A stretch of DNA of 10,218 bases from Rifleibacterium sp035352635. Its GTDB lineage: Bacteria; Muiribacteriota; Ozemobacteria; Ozemobacterales; Ozemobacteraceae. The notes beneath the pieces were generated by a model. The model did no database searches. It had not been told where the DNA came from and worked only from the letters and a program-made list of their open reading frames with translations. Shown here one piece after another: positions 1-6,655 of the stretch; position 1 is the first letter of the stretch, and every line of letters begins with the position of its first letter. The stretch spans positions 1 to 10,218 of the forward strand of contig DAOPYA010000148.1 of the NCBI GenBank assembly GCA_035352635.1, written 5' to 3'. The position numbers and the translations under genes were made by a program.

Positions 1-4
1 CCTG

Positions 5-37
5 TTGCGCCATATCATAAGCGCCCTCCTGGCGCAA
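5..37. repeat. Inverted repeat TTGCGCC...GGCGCAA
   Basis: TTGCGCC at 5-11 is the exact reverse complement of GGCGCAA at 31-37. A second copy of the core, GCGCC at 21-25, can pair instead with GGCGC at 31-35, so two alternative hairpins are possible. No T-tract follows, so a classical terminator is unlikely. It could be an operator or a small dispersed palindrome. Its left part also resembles the toxin-antitoxin promoter region near 9607. Confidence 0.4.
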
Positions 38-147
38 TAATCCCGCCTTCTGTCCTCGCCTGGACTATTCTTCGCAAGGGGTCAGTAAAATCTGCTTTAT
101 TGACAACTGCATGATTAAAGAGGATTTCGTAGATTACACCAGTGTAC

Positions 148-177
148 ATCTGTGTTAATCCGTGTTAATCCGTGGCT
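148..177 (+). repeat. Three tandem 10-bp units (ATCYGTGTTA type)
   Basis: Three consecutive 10-mers are ATCTGTGTTA, ATCCGTGTTA and ATCCGTGGCT, followed by AAAATTTGAA. From memory, very similar 'atctgtgttaatccgtgg' strings occur between genes in many unrelated bacterial genomes. That is recollection and was not searched here. The function is unknown. It lies in non-coding DNA. Confidence 0.6.
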
Positions 178-247
178 AAAATTTGAATAGGCCGAAAGAC
201 AGGTTCAAGTTTATTTATGCAGGATTCAATAATTTCGCAGTTATCAT

Positions 248-268
248 AAATCCGTTTGACGGGTTTTT
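248..268 (+). terminator. Weak terminator-like hairpin
   Basis: AAATCCGT (248-255) can pair with ACGGGTTT (259-266) across a TTG loop, with one T-G wobble. A run of five T (264-268) overlaps the right arm. The GC core is short, so this may be fortuitous. If real, it would end transcription arriving from upstream, before gspF. Confidence 0.3.
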
Positions 269-280
269 CGGCGAATAACG

Positions 281-310
281 TTGCTTCAGGTCATCGGCAG
301 GTGTTATATT
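281..310 (+). promoter_or_regulatory. Possible sigma-70-like promoter for gspF
   Basis: TTGCTT at 281-286 and TATATT at 305-310 are separated by 18 bases. The -10 matches five of six consensus positions but the -35 only three. It is upstream of gspF and would give a leader of about 105 nt. This is a weak pattern match only. Confidence 0.2.
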
Positions 311-421
311 ACAATGCCGGCTGAGAGGCCGAGCTTTTGAACCAGTGAGAAACGTGCATCGCCCTCTAATATAGATCTCGCTGGGTTCGTCAGATTCAAA
401 ACTCAGATTCGGAGAGCATCA

Positions 422-1579
422 ATGGTTGACCTTAACAACAACGAAGAGAGCCGCCCGGAAGGCCCAGGCGAAGAGAACCGCTCGGTTCTTTCCTATATTA
501 ACCCGTTTTACGGGCATGTCGGTCTCAGCGAACAGTTGCTGTTCACCAAGTATTTTGCCACCCTGACGCGTGCCGGTATCTCGGTTTTGCGCTCACTCGG
601 CACTCTGTCGCGCCAGATGAAGACCTGGCGTTTTAAAAAACTCATCTGGGAAGCCAAAGAAGAAGTCGAAGGCGGCCTGCCGCTGAATGTCTGTTTTAAA
701 AAGCATGATGACATTTTCGGGTTGCTTTATGCGAACCTGATCAAGGTTGGCGAAGAGTCCGGCCGATTATTTCTGGTTCTTGACAGGCTCAGCAAGCTCA
801 TGGAACGGGCGATCCACATCAGGCGCCGGGTTATCGGGGCGATGACCTACCCGTTGATCATTTCGGCGGTTGCCGGCCTGGTCGTGACTTTTCTGATGCT
901 GTTTATCATACCGCAGTTTGCCAATCTTTTTGCCCAGTTCAACCAGGAACTACCCTGGATAACCCAGCAGGTCATCGACTTTTCCAATTTTCTTGGCAGC
1001 AATGTTCTGATTCTGTTCGCCGCCGGCCTGGGTTTCATTATTCTAATCTATCAGATCAACCAGACAGCCGGTGGTCGCCGGTTTTTCGACTGGGTAAAGC
1101 TAAAAATACCGGTTTTCGGCACTCTTCTGCAGAAATATCTGATCGCTCTTTACGCACGCAACCTGGCGACTCTCTTTGAGTCAGGCATCAATATCATCTC
1201 GGCGATGAAGATCAGTAACGATGCCGTCGAGAATGTTGTGCTGCAAGCGGCTCTCAATGACGTGGTCAAAGAGGTTGAGGGTGGTATTCCGATTGCCAGG
1301 GCTCTTGCCAAGGTCGAAATAATGCCCGAACTCTCGACGCAGATGATCGAAGTCGGCGAAGAATCGGGTAATCTTGACGAGATGCTCGAAAAGGTCGCCG
1401 AATTCTACGAAGACGAGATCAACTTTTTGATCGACCAGATCACCGCCATGGTAGAACCCGTATTCATTCTGGTGATCGGGGCAATCGTCGGGGTCATCGT
1501 TCTGGCCATGTATCTGCCAATTTTCAAAATGGCCCGCGTCGTATCGGGCGGTTCAACCGCTGCTGCCGGCGGCGCGTAG
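422..1579 (+). CDS. gspF: Type II secretion / type IV pilus inner-membrane platform protein (GspF/PilC family)
   Basis: This 385-residue protein has the two-repeat architecture of GspF/PilC, the polytopic inner-membrane protein that links the cytoplasmic assembly ATPase to (pseudo)pilin polymerisation. The two T2SSF repeats lie at about 41-165 and 244-366. Each carries the family motif GEESG (110-114 and 312-316), and each is preceded by an EVEGG(L/I)P segment. Hydrophobic segments at about 145-166, 193-212 and 343-364 fit the usual three membrane passes. The length is close to the usual 400 residues. A polar N-terminal tail of about 35 residues precedes the first repeat. The ATG at 422 has GGAG at 411-414, a good spacing. 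The C-terminus ends in a short Gly/Ala/Ser tail. A secretin gene follows 175 bases downstream, beyond a palindrome. Assignment to GspF versus PilC cannot be settled without the ATPase context. Confidence 0.95.
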   Translation: MVDLNNNEESRPEGPGEENRSVLSYINPFYGHVGLSEQLLFTKYFATLTRAGISVLRSLGTLSRQMKTWRFKKLIWEAKEEVEGGLPLNVCFKKHDDIFGLLYANLIKVGEESGRLFLVLDRLSKLMERAIHIRRRVIGAMTYPLIISAVAGLVVTFLMLFIIPQFANLFAQFNQELPWITQQVIDFSNFLGSNVLILFAAGLGFIILIYQINQTAGGRRFFDWVKLKIPVFGTLLQKYLIALYARNLATLFESGINIISAMKISNDAVENVVLQAALNDVVKEVEGGIPIARALAKVEIMPELSTQMIEVGEESGNLDEMLEKVAEFYEDEINFLIDQITAMVEPVFILVIGAIVGVIVLAMYLPIFKMARVVSGGSTAAAGGA

Positions 1580-1635
1580 GGAACGGTTTCAAAAATGCGC
1601 AGGGGACGGTTTAAAACCGTTCCCTGCGCATTTTT
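1579..1635 (+). terminator. 45-bp near-perfect palindrome with T-tract after gspF (terminator and/or REP-like repeat)
   Basis: Bases 1591-1612 and 1614-1635 are reverse complements at 21 of 22 positions; the one mismatch is a G-T wobble. The right arm ends in TTTTT (1631-1635), so on the + strand the GC-rich stem runs straight into a T-tract, as in an intrinsic terminator. A third copy of the inner motif, GGGAACGGTTT at 1579-1589, starts on the last base of the gspF stop codon. It is an exact complement of AAACCGTTCCC at 1614-1624, so it could compete for the same partner. This arrangement also resembles REP-type palindromic intergenic repeats. Family membership would need a genome search. 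Confidence 0.75.
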
Positions 1636-1650
1636 AGGGCACATCGCATA

Positions 1651-1678
1651 TTCCCGAAAAAAATCACAAATGTATAAA
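1651..1678 (+). promoter_or_regulatory. Possible promoter for the secretin gene
   Basis: TATAAA at 1673-1678 is a good -10 match, but the only -35 at suitable distance is TTCCCG (1651-1656, 16-base spacer), which is poor. Because the palindrome upstream could end transcription, a promoter here would make sense. The sequence support is weak. Confidence 0.2.
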
Positions 1679-1742
1679 CTTGGCGATGGAATCTGCCGAT
1701 AAAAGATGAAGGGATGTTCATTTTTATTATGTGTTGACTGAT

Positions 1743-1748
1743 AAGGAG
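1743..1748 (+). promoter_or_regulatory. Ribosome binding site fixing the secretin start
   Basis: AAGGAG lies six bases before the ATG at 1755. It selects this start over an in-frame GTG at 1731, which lies upstream of the site. A further in-frame ATG at 1803 has AAAGGA at 1791-1796 and cannot be excluded, but it would shorten the signal peptide's basic region. Confidence 0.7.
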
Positions 1749-1754
1749 CGGTTT

Positions 1755-3647
1755 ATGAAGTTTTTGAAAGACTGCAGAGACCAGCATCTGAAAGGATGCC
1801 GGATGCCTCTGACGCTGGTATTTTTACTGGCGATGCTGATAAGTCTACCAGCCGGAGCCGCTGAGAAGCTCTCCGAACTCAAACTGGCCGGTTATGGTGA
1901 TAACGGCCTGGTGCTTTTTCCGGCCCACGAAGTCAAAGATTTCAACGTGGTCATGGAAGCACCTGAAGTTGTGCGTGCCGATTTCTATGACTGGGAATTC
2001 GCCGCAGCCAGCACGATCATCCCCGCTCCGCATTCGCTGGTTAAATTTATGAGAATCAGTCAGGTCAGCACTCGCCCCGATGTGGTCAGGGCGATTATTG
2101 TTTTTAATGAACCCCTCAAGGTCAGCCCGCGCCGCATCGGAAAAAATCTGGTGCTCGAAACCTCGGCCATGTCGCGTTCTTCAGCTGGCCGGCTCGCGGA
2201 ATCAGCCGCCATCGCCGGTGGTTCGCGCAATGTTCTCGATTCACGCGTCAGTCTCAGCTTCGAACAGGAAGACCTGATGACCATTCTTAACGCTCTGGCG
2301 GTTAAGTTCGATCTGCGAATCTTTGCCGACGCCGGGGTAAAGGGCAAATTCAGTGTCAGCGCCCAGGATGTCACCCTGCGCGAAATTCTCAAAAACCTGC
2401 TGTTGCAGCGCAATTTTCAGTATACCCTCAAGGGTCGCGACCTGACGGTCATTTCACTCGGCGTCGATGACAGCCGCATGGCCCGCGAACTGCTTTTCCG
2501 CGATCTGAGTCTTAAAGATGCCCTGCAGACCCTTTCAAAGATGATGAACGTCAATCTGATCATTCATGAGAGCGTCGAAGACAAAAAAGTTAATTTTTAT
2601 GTCGAAAACCTCAACCTCGATGAACTTCTCGACCTGCTGATTGAAACCAATGGCCTGGTCAAGAAAGCTCACAATGACAACACATTTGTCATTCTGGCCC
2701 GCGAGAATGCCAGCGAATTCGGCAAAAAGCAGTATCGCACCTTCAAGCTTGTCAACGCCAAGCCCGAAGAAGTCGTCAAGATGATCAGCGGCAGCAAGTC
2801 GCTCAAAGAGAAGATCGACACCGAAAACTTTTCCATCAATGAACGCATCAATACTATTTCAGTCTATGACTCAGCCGAAAACCTCGCTCTCATCGAAAAA
2901 ATCATCGACAGTGTCGATGAAAAGGTTAAACAGGCAGTAATCGAAGTTAAGCTCGTAGAAATCAACCGGACCAGTCTGAAGCAGCTTGGCATTCAGCTCG
3001 ATGATTACAAGATCAACGTGGCCGATATCGGCCGTCTGCCGAGCAACTACGCGCTGCCCGCCACTCTTGATTTCCTCGAACAGGAAAGCAAGGCAAAAGT
3101 GCTTGCCAGCCCTAAAATTCGTGCCGTGCATGGCAAGAAGGCATCGATCAACATCGGTGAAGTCATTCCGGTGCCGTATTACCGCTACGAAACCGCCAGC
3201 AACAGCTATCTTGGCTACACTCCCCAGGTTTACAAGGAATACCGCGACGTTCAGGTTGGCATCAGACTCGAAGTCACCCCCGAAATCACTCGCGACAACG
3301 AAATCAGCATGGAACTGAACACCACCGTCGATTCGGTGCTCAGCATCAATGAAGACGGGCAGATTCATCGTTCTGAACGCAATACCAATACCTATGTGCG
3401 CATCAAGAACGGCGAAACGGTTGTGCTCGGCGGCCTGATCAACCAGCAGGGTTCAGAGCAGAAAACTTCGCCATCGGTATTGAACAAGGTGCCGTTGCTG
3501 CGAACTCTGTTGACCCACAACAACGACAAGATGAACAATTCCGAAATGATCATGCTGGTAACCCCGCGTCTCGTGAATGTTGATTACCTCGATGATTCGG
3601 TCGCCCAGAGTGACGAAACGCTTTCGATCGATACTTCGCATAAATGA
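1755..3647 (+). CDS. Outer-membrane secretin (GspD/PilQ family) with AMIN-like and STN domains
   Basis: This 630-residue precursor should form the multimeric outer-membrane channel of a type II secretion or type IV pilus machine. Residues 1-36 read as a Sec signal peptide: a long basic start, a hydrophobic core and an A-G-A-A end. Residues about 40-135 resemble an AMIN domain, the peptidoglycan-binding module typical of PilQ. Two STN/N0-like domains follow (about 160-235 and 245-315), then one secretin_N module (about 327-390). The secretin domain spans about 435-607. It contains KVLASPKI (around 448-455), the GETVVLGGLI strand (553-562) and the conserved VPLL motif (579-582). The AMIN domain favours a PilQ-type secretin, but the neighbours are GspG-like pseudopilins, so the system is mixed in character. 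No pilotin-binding tail is evident. The start is set by AAGGAG at 1743. Only one secretin_N repeat is seen, fewer than in typical GspD. Confidence 0.92.
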   Translation: MKFLKDCRDQHLKGCRMPLTLVFLLAMLISLPAGAAEKLSELKLAGYGDNGLVLFPAHEVKDFNVVMEAPEVVRADFYDWEFAAASTIIPAPHSLVKFMRISQVSTRPDVVRAIIVFNEPLKVSPRRIGKNLVLETSAMSRSSAGRLAESAAIAGGSRNVLDSRVSLSFEQEDLMTILNALAVKFDLRIFADAGVKGKFSVSAQDVTLREILKNLLLQRNFQYTLKGRDLTVISLGVDDSRMARELLFRDLSLKDALQTLSKMMNVNLIIHESVEDKKVNFYVENLNLDELLDLLIETNGLVKKAHNDNTFVILARENASEFGKKQYRTFKLVNAKPEEVVKMISGSKSLKEKIDTENFSINERINTISVYDSAENLALIEKIIDSVDEKVKQAVIEVKLVEINRTSLKQLGIQLDDYKINVADIGRLPSNYALPATLDFLEQESKAKVLASPKIRAVHGKKASINIGEVIPVPYYRYETASNSYLGYTPQVYKEYRDVQVGIRLEVTPEITRDNEISMELNTTVDSVLSINEDGQIHRSERNTNTYVRIKNGETVVLGGLINQQGSEQKTSPSVLNKVPLLRTLLTHNNDKMNNSEMIMLVTPRLVNVDYLDDSVAQSDETLSIDTSHK

Positions 3648-3732
3648 TCGTGGCAGGGAAATCGCCCGCGTGGCCCGGGTGCCGCTCTCGCCACTGCCCT
3701 GGCCGGCGTTGTCTGCACGTTGTCGCATCTTG

Positions 3733-3767
3733 GCCGGTGACTGGCAAAAATCAGTCGGTTCGCCGGC
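3733..3767 (+). repeat. Two-part hairpin upstream of Psp1
   Basis: GACTG (3739-3743) pairs with CAGTC (3752-3756). Outside these, GCCGG (3733-3737) pairs with CCGGC (3763-3767). No T-tract follows. It lies in the 146-base non-coding gap between the secretin and Psp1 and could be a leader structure or a chance fold. Confidence 0.3.
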
Positions 3768-3793
3768 AAGTTATGGTAGTATAAGGTTTATAT

Positions 3794-4543
3794 ATGAGTC
3801 GCAGGTTGAAAAACGGGTTTGCGCTGATTGAACTGCTGATCGTTCTGCTGATCATGTCTTCGCTGCTGATTTTTGCCATCGAAGAATACCGTCGCTATAT
3901 TCTGACCACCAGAATAACCCGGGCGCGTACCGATATCGATGAACTGGCCAAGGCAATCCGTCTTTTCAATATCAAAGAGCCTCGTAGTTTCTCGGCAACC
4001 GTATTTTCACCGCAGGCCCTCGGAAATTTTATCGGCACCTACCTCGAAAAAGAACCCCCGCGTGACCCCTGGGGTGTCTATTACATGCATTCCCCTGAGC
4101 TTGGTATAGTTTATTCAACCGGGCCAGACGGCAAACCCCAGGTTACGACTGTTGCCACCGAGAGTGACGATGTGGTGATGAGTTATTTGCCCCAGAGTTT
4201 TTTCATTACCCGGGCTGAATATGTTGACGTCAATATGAACAACATCGTTGATACCAGCGATCAGATCGAACTGACCTTTTCGCGCCCCGCCAGATTAACA
4301 GATCCGATTTCAGTAGATTTTGAGACTACCGACCCCGAGAAAGCTCTCGGCACAGCCCTCATTAAGCCAGGTGATTCGCCGTTCAAGGCCAAAATCGAAT
4401 TCGCCCCTCCCATTGCCCCCAGGGTCGTTCTTGGGCGCACGCATCTGTTTCCACGTGAATTCATCGAGTCGATAACCGATTTTTCACCCACACCCCAACC
4501 ACTTGGCCGGGTTGATAATCTGGTTATTGAAAAACGCAGGTAA
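3794..4543 (+). CDS. GspG-like pseudopilin with extra C-terminal domain (Psp1)
   Basis: This 249-residue protein has a class III signal peptide. A basic leader MSRRLKNG is cut after G8 by prepilin peptidase, leaving FALIELLIV with the key Glu at +5 (E13). The hydrophobic helix (about 9-30) would anchor it before assembly into the pseudopilus. The GspG-type half ends with DPWG (91-94) and a YSTGPDG segment (108-113). A second domain then opens with an acidic loop at 145-156 (D145, N147, N149, D153, D156), leading into IELTFSRP (158-165). It is the most diverged of the six paralogues: Ala replaces Thr at +2, and there is no cysteine. The ATG at 3794 has only a weak AAGG (3783-3786) upstream. 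It sits first in the array behind the secretin, separated from Psp2 by 576 bases. Confidence 0.88.
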   Translation: MSRRLKNGFALIELLIVLLIMSSLLIFAIEEYRRYILTTRITRARTDIDELAKAIRLFNIKEPRSFSATVFSPQALGNFIGTYLEKEPPRDPWGVYYMHSPELGIVYSTGPDGKPQVTTVATESDDVVMSYLPQSFFITRAEYVDVNMNNIVDTSDQIELTFSRPARLTDPISVDFETTDPEKALGTALIKPGDSPFKAKIEFAPPIAPRVVLGRTHLFPREFIESITDFSPTPQPLGRVDNLVIEKRR

Positions 4544-4607
4544 ATCTGGTGAAATTTAAAGATAATAAAAAATTCTCTATTTTCCTGGGTAAAAATTACC
4601 TTGTGCG

Positions 4608-4634
4608 GCACTTTTGCCACTGTGCGAAAAGTGC
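4608..4634. repeat. Inverted repeat GCACTTTT...AAAAGTGC
   Basis: GCACTTTT (4608-4615) and AAAAGTGC (4627-4634) are exact reverse complements around an 11-base loop. Part of it, GTGCGAAAA, recurs 31 bases downstream at 4653-4661. The role is unknown; no T-tract follows. Confidence 0.4.
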
Positions 4635-4990
4635 AAATTTCCCTGATTTGCCGTGCGAAAAAGTAACAACTTCGAGCGATCTCTTTATTGGAGCGGTTTC
4701 TTCGGCCCATGCACAATGTGCTCATTCTCTAAATTGTCATGAAGTTGGCCGGTTCGTTCAAGCATCCGGGTATGGCCGCGACCAGGCTGGCATTGGCTTC
4801 GTGAGTGTGGTTCGGCGAACCTGGTCTGGTTATAATAGCGTTGGCGGTTCGGTTCGCCCTGCCGTGACCGGGGGTAGTTCTGCTAAGCATGGCCTTTGAC
4901 GCTGAACTGAAGCGGTGTTGGTATGGCGGTGACTCTCTAAAAACCGGCATCAGATTTTAGGTTTCAGGCGTGGGCTTTACGGTACGTTAC

Positions 4991-5019
4991 TTGCGGGTTT
5001 GTAGTTTTGTGAGTATAAA
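4991..5019 (+). promoter_or_regulatory. Candidate promoter for the Psp2-3-4 group
   Basis: TTGCGG (4991-4996) and TATAAA (5014-5019) are separated by 17 bases. The -10 matches five of six consensus positions and the -35 three of six. Transcription would start near 5026, giving a leader of about 94 nt before Psp2. The long gap upstream and tight spacing downstream make a promoter plausible here. Confidence 0.4.
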
Positions 5020-5035
5020 AAGATAAAGAATTATT

Positions 5036-5056
5036 TATTTATTAAAAAAATAAATA
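5036..5056 (+). repeat. A/T-only hairpin in the Psp2 leader
   Basis: TATTTATT (5036-5043) pairs exactly with AATAAATA (5049-5056) around AAAAA. It lies between the candidate promoter and the Psp2 ribosome site. A similar A/T-only inverted repeat occurs at 7426-7441, ahead of Psp5. Confidence 0.4.
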
Positions 5057-5119
5057 TTGTGTTAGATTTAGTCTGGTTGATGTTTTTTTGGTTATGACAG
5101 GCATTCTCCGGAGGTTTTT

Positions 5120-5860
5120 GTGATTAAAAGGGCCGGTTTCACGCTTATTGAGCTGCTGGTGGTCATCACCATCCTCGCGATTCTCGTCGGGGCGGCCCTG
5201 CCATACGTGCAGAATTACGTTGCCGAAAGCCGTCTTTCGAAGGCCAAGTCAGACCTCGAAGAGATCAAAAAAGCCCTGGCAATTTATGAGACCCGTGAGG
5301 GGCTGTATAAAGATGCAACTTTGCATAATTTAACCGGTAGATACCTGAATTCTTCACCCATTGACCCCTGGGGCAAAAGTTATGTGGTTTCAACTGGTGG
5401 CGGGGTGGTTTATTCGACTGGCCCAGACAGGCTGAATGCTACTGTTGACGACATTATCGTTAATTATCAGCCACCCTTGGCTCTTGTTCAGGTTAAGTGG
5501 GTCGATGCCAACCAATCTGGCGGGGTCGATACCCAGAATATTAATGATTACCTGCAATTTTACTTTTCAAGATCTATTTCTGCAACCAGCCCGGCTTTTG
5601 TGGCCCCGGCCGATGCCTATAAATTTTTCGGCTGGACAGTTGGCAACAGTATTGCGACTTCCTTTGGCTGGGATAGCTTAAAACTTGACAGTTCTGGTAA
5701 TCTGGTTACATTACCGATTGCCACCGATGCGATGAATGTATTTGTACCAGGTAGTGACAGTATCTGGCTTGTTCTCGGTTCAGGTGTTCGTGATCTGGCC
5801 CCGGGTGCGGGCAATTTTTGTCTGACCAGCCAGACGGTAGTTATTTCATCTTCAAGATAG
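5120..5860 (+). CDS. GspG-like pseudopilin with extra C-terminal domain (Psp2)
   Basis: This 246-residue protein begins with the prepilin leader MIKRAG and the canonical FTLIELLVVITILA; Glu +5 is E11 and cleavage is expected after G6. The GspG-like half includes a charged helix (SKAKSDLEEIKKAL, about 40-53), an NLTGRYL segment (70-76), DPWG (82-85) and STGPDR (99-104) followed by an acidic VDDI. This is the region where GspG proteins bind calcium. The second domain starts at KWVDANQSGGVD (126-137), with D129, N131, D137 and D143 as possible ligands. It ends in the VPGSDSI and NFC...VVI segments shared with Psp3 and Psp4. A single cysteine (C234) is present. The start is GTG, preceded by a strong GGAGG at 5110-5114, five bases away. 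It heads a closely spaced group with Psp3 and Psp4. Confidence 0.92.
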   Translation: MIKRAGFTLIELLVVITILAILVGAALPYVQNYVAESRLSKAKSDLEEIKKALAIYETREGLYKDATLHNLTGRYLNSSPIDPWGKSYVVSTGGGVVYSTGPDRLNATVDDIIVNYQPPLALVQVKWVDANQSGGVDTQNINDYLQFYFSRSISATSPAFVAPADAYKFFGWTVGNSIATSFGWDSLKLDSSGNLVTLPIATDAMNVFVPGSDSIWLVLGSGVRDLAPGAGNFCLTSQTVVISSSR

Positions 5861-5885
5861 TCATTTTCCCAAGGAGACCGAACTC

Positions 5886-6623
5886 ATGTTGAAAAAAGGC
5901 TTTACACTTATTGAACTGCTGGTGGTGATTACCATTCTGGCGATCCTGGCCGGCGCCGCTCTGCCGTATGTGCAGAATTACGTTTCTGAGTCTCGAATAG
6001 CCAAAGCGAAGACTGATCTTGAAGAAATCGCCCGGGCCTTGGCTGTATATGAGACCCGCGAAGGCGACTACGTGAAGACAACGGTTGAAGATCTGACTGG
6101 CCGCTATTTAAATAAAGCGCCTATTGACCCATGGGGCAAATCATACAAAGTTGCCACTGACTCCGGGTTGGTTATTTCTGGGGGGCCTGACCGTGACCTC
6201 GTATCTGCTGAAGATAATATTCAGGTTCCCTTTCAGCCGCCTCTCGCACTTGTCAGTGTTAAATGGGTTGACCGCAATCAATCTGGTGCTGTTGATACCC
6301 AGAATTCCAGCGACACAATACAATTGACTTTCAGCAGAAGACTTGCCAACAGTGAAGCTGGTGATCTTGAAGGCTCTTCGAACAAGACTCCTGAAATCTT
6401 TGGTATGATCGGCACTTCCACACCATTCAATGTGTTGTTTGAGGCAACTAATACCCTGAAAATCGTTGCCAGTAGAACTTTTGTCTACAATGTTCTCGTT
6501 GATAACGCTTTTGTTCCTGGCTCAGACAGTATTCAGATAAAATCGAACAAAATTCTTCAGGATGTGGCTAACCCGGCCAATCTCTGCATTTCAAGTCAAC
6601 CGGTTGTAATTCTGCCGCAATGA
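5886..6623 (+). CDS. GspG-like pseudopilin with extra C-terminal domain (Psp3)
   Basis: This 245-residue protein has the leader MLKKG, cleavage after G5 and FTLIELLVVITILAILAG with E10 at +5. DPWG lies at 81-84 and GGPDR at 99-103, followed by AEDNI. The second domain opens at KWVDRNQSGAVD (126-137), runs through TIQLTFSR (144-151), and has the VPGSDSIQI strand (210-218) and a lone cysteine (C234) in NLCISSQ. The order acidic loop, LTFSR, hydrophobic strands, PG-x-D-x-I, then a V-x-D turn recalls SbsA-type Ig-like (Big_5) domains. That is inference. ATG 5886 has AAGGAG at 5871-5876. Only 25 bases separate it from Psp2 and 32 from Psp4, so the three are probably co-transcribed. Psp4 is its closest relative in the window. 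Confidence 0.93.
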   Translation: MLKKGFTLIELLVVITILAILAGAALPYVQNYVSESRIAKAKTDLEEIARALAVYETREGDYVKTTVEDLTGRYLNKAPIDPWGKSYKVATDSGLVISGGPDRDLVSAEDNIQVPFQPPLALVSVKWVDRNQSGAVDTQNSSDTIQLTFSRRLANSEAGDLEGSSNKTPEIFGMIGTSTPFNVLFEATNTLKIVASRTFVYNVLVDNAFVPGSDSIQIKSNKILQDVANPANLCISSQPVVILPQ

Positions 6624-6642
6624 GTTGCGGGAAATTTTCTGT

Positions 6643-6648
6643 CAGGAG
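6643..6648 (+). promoter_or_regulatory. Ribosome binding site fixing the Psp4 start
   Basis: CAGGAG at 6643-6648 precedes GTG at 6656 by seven bases. An in-frame ATG at 6620 overlaps the Psp3 stop. It would add 12 residues ahead of the class III leader and leaves the ribosome site inside the gene, so GTG 6656 is preferred. The resulting MKKG leader matches the other paralogues. Confidence 0.75.
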
Positions 6649-6655
6649 ATCTATC

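Larger units (their letters stand above)
1..421. other. Non-coding region upstream of gspF
   Basis: No convincing gene is visible in these 421 bases. Frame 1 stays open from base 1 to a TGA at 112-114 (37 codons). That is too short, and unlike any protein I recognise, to be called a gene end. The stretch holds an inverted repeat at 5-37, a run of 10-bp tandem units at 148-177, a terminator-like hairpin at 248-268 and a weak promoter candidate at 281-310. In many secretion operons an assembly ATPase gene precedes gspF. No trace of one is seen here. Confidence 0.6.
4544..5119. other. 576-bp non-coding gap between Psp1 and Psp2
   Basis: A 116-codon frame beginning with GTG at 4549 is open here. 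It lacks a ribosome site and recognisable motifs, and its residue composition looks random, so it is not called. The stretch holds an inverted repeat at 4608-4634, a GTGCGAAAA direct repeat (4622-4630 and 4653-4661), a small GGTTC/GAACC palindrome at 4809-4821 and an isolated TATAAT at 4831. Near its end are a promoter candidate and an A/T-only hairpin. Composition moves from mixed to very A/T-rich around 5010-5060. It may include a decayed gene or a leader RNA; neither can be shown. Confidence 0.55.

Noticed and set aside
1..114. Possible 3' end of an upstream gene in frame 1
   Set aside because: The 37 codons do not resemble the C-terminus of GspE/PilB or any other family I know, and such a frame is likely by chance.
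148..177. CRISPR repeat
   Set aside because: The units are 10 bp, directly adjacent and without spacers, so this is not a CRISPR array.
2871..3368. 165-codon open frame on the minus strand inside the secretin gene
   Set aside because: It is antisense to well-conserved secretin domains and is explained by codon bias on the real strand.
4261..4725. 154-codon minus-strand frame over the end of Psp1 and the following gap
   Set aside because: It overlaps the Psp1 C-terminal domain in antisense and has no motif or plausible start signal.
4827..4836. Promoter with a consensus TATAAT at 4831
   Set aside because: There is no acceptable -35 at 16-18 bases, and it is almost 290 bases from the next gene, with a better candidate closer to it.
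4549..4899. 116-codon open frame (GTG start) between Psp1 and Psp2
   Set aside because: No ribosome site, no recognisable motif, and an irregular residue composition with many isolated Cys, His and Trp. It looks like a chance frame.
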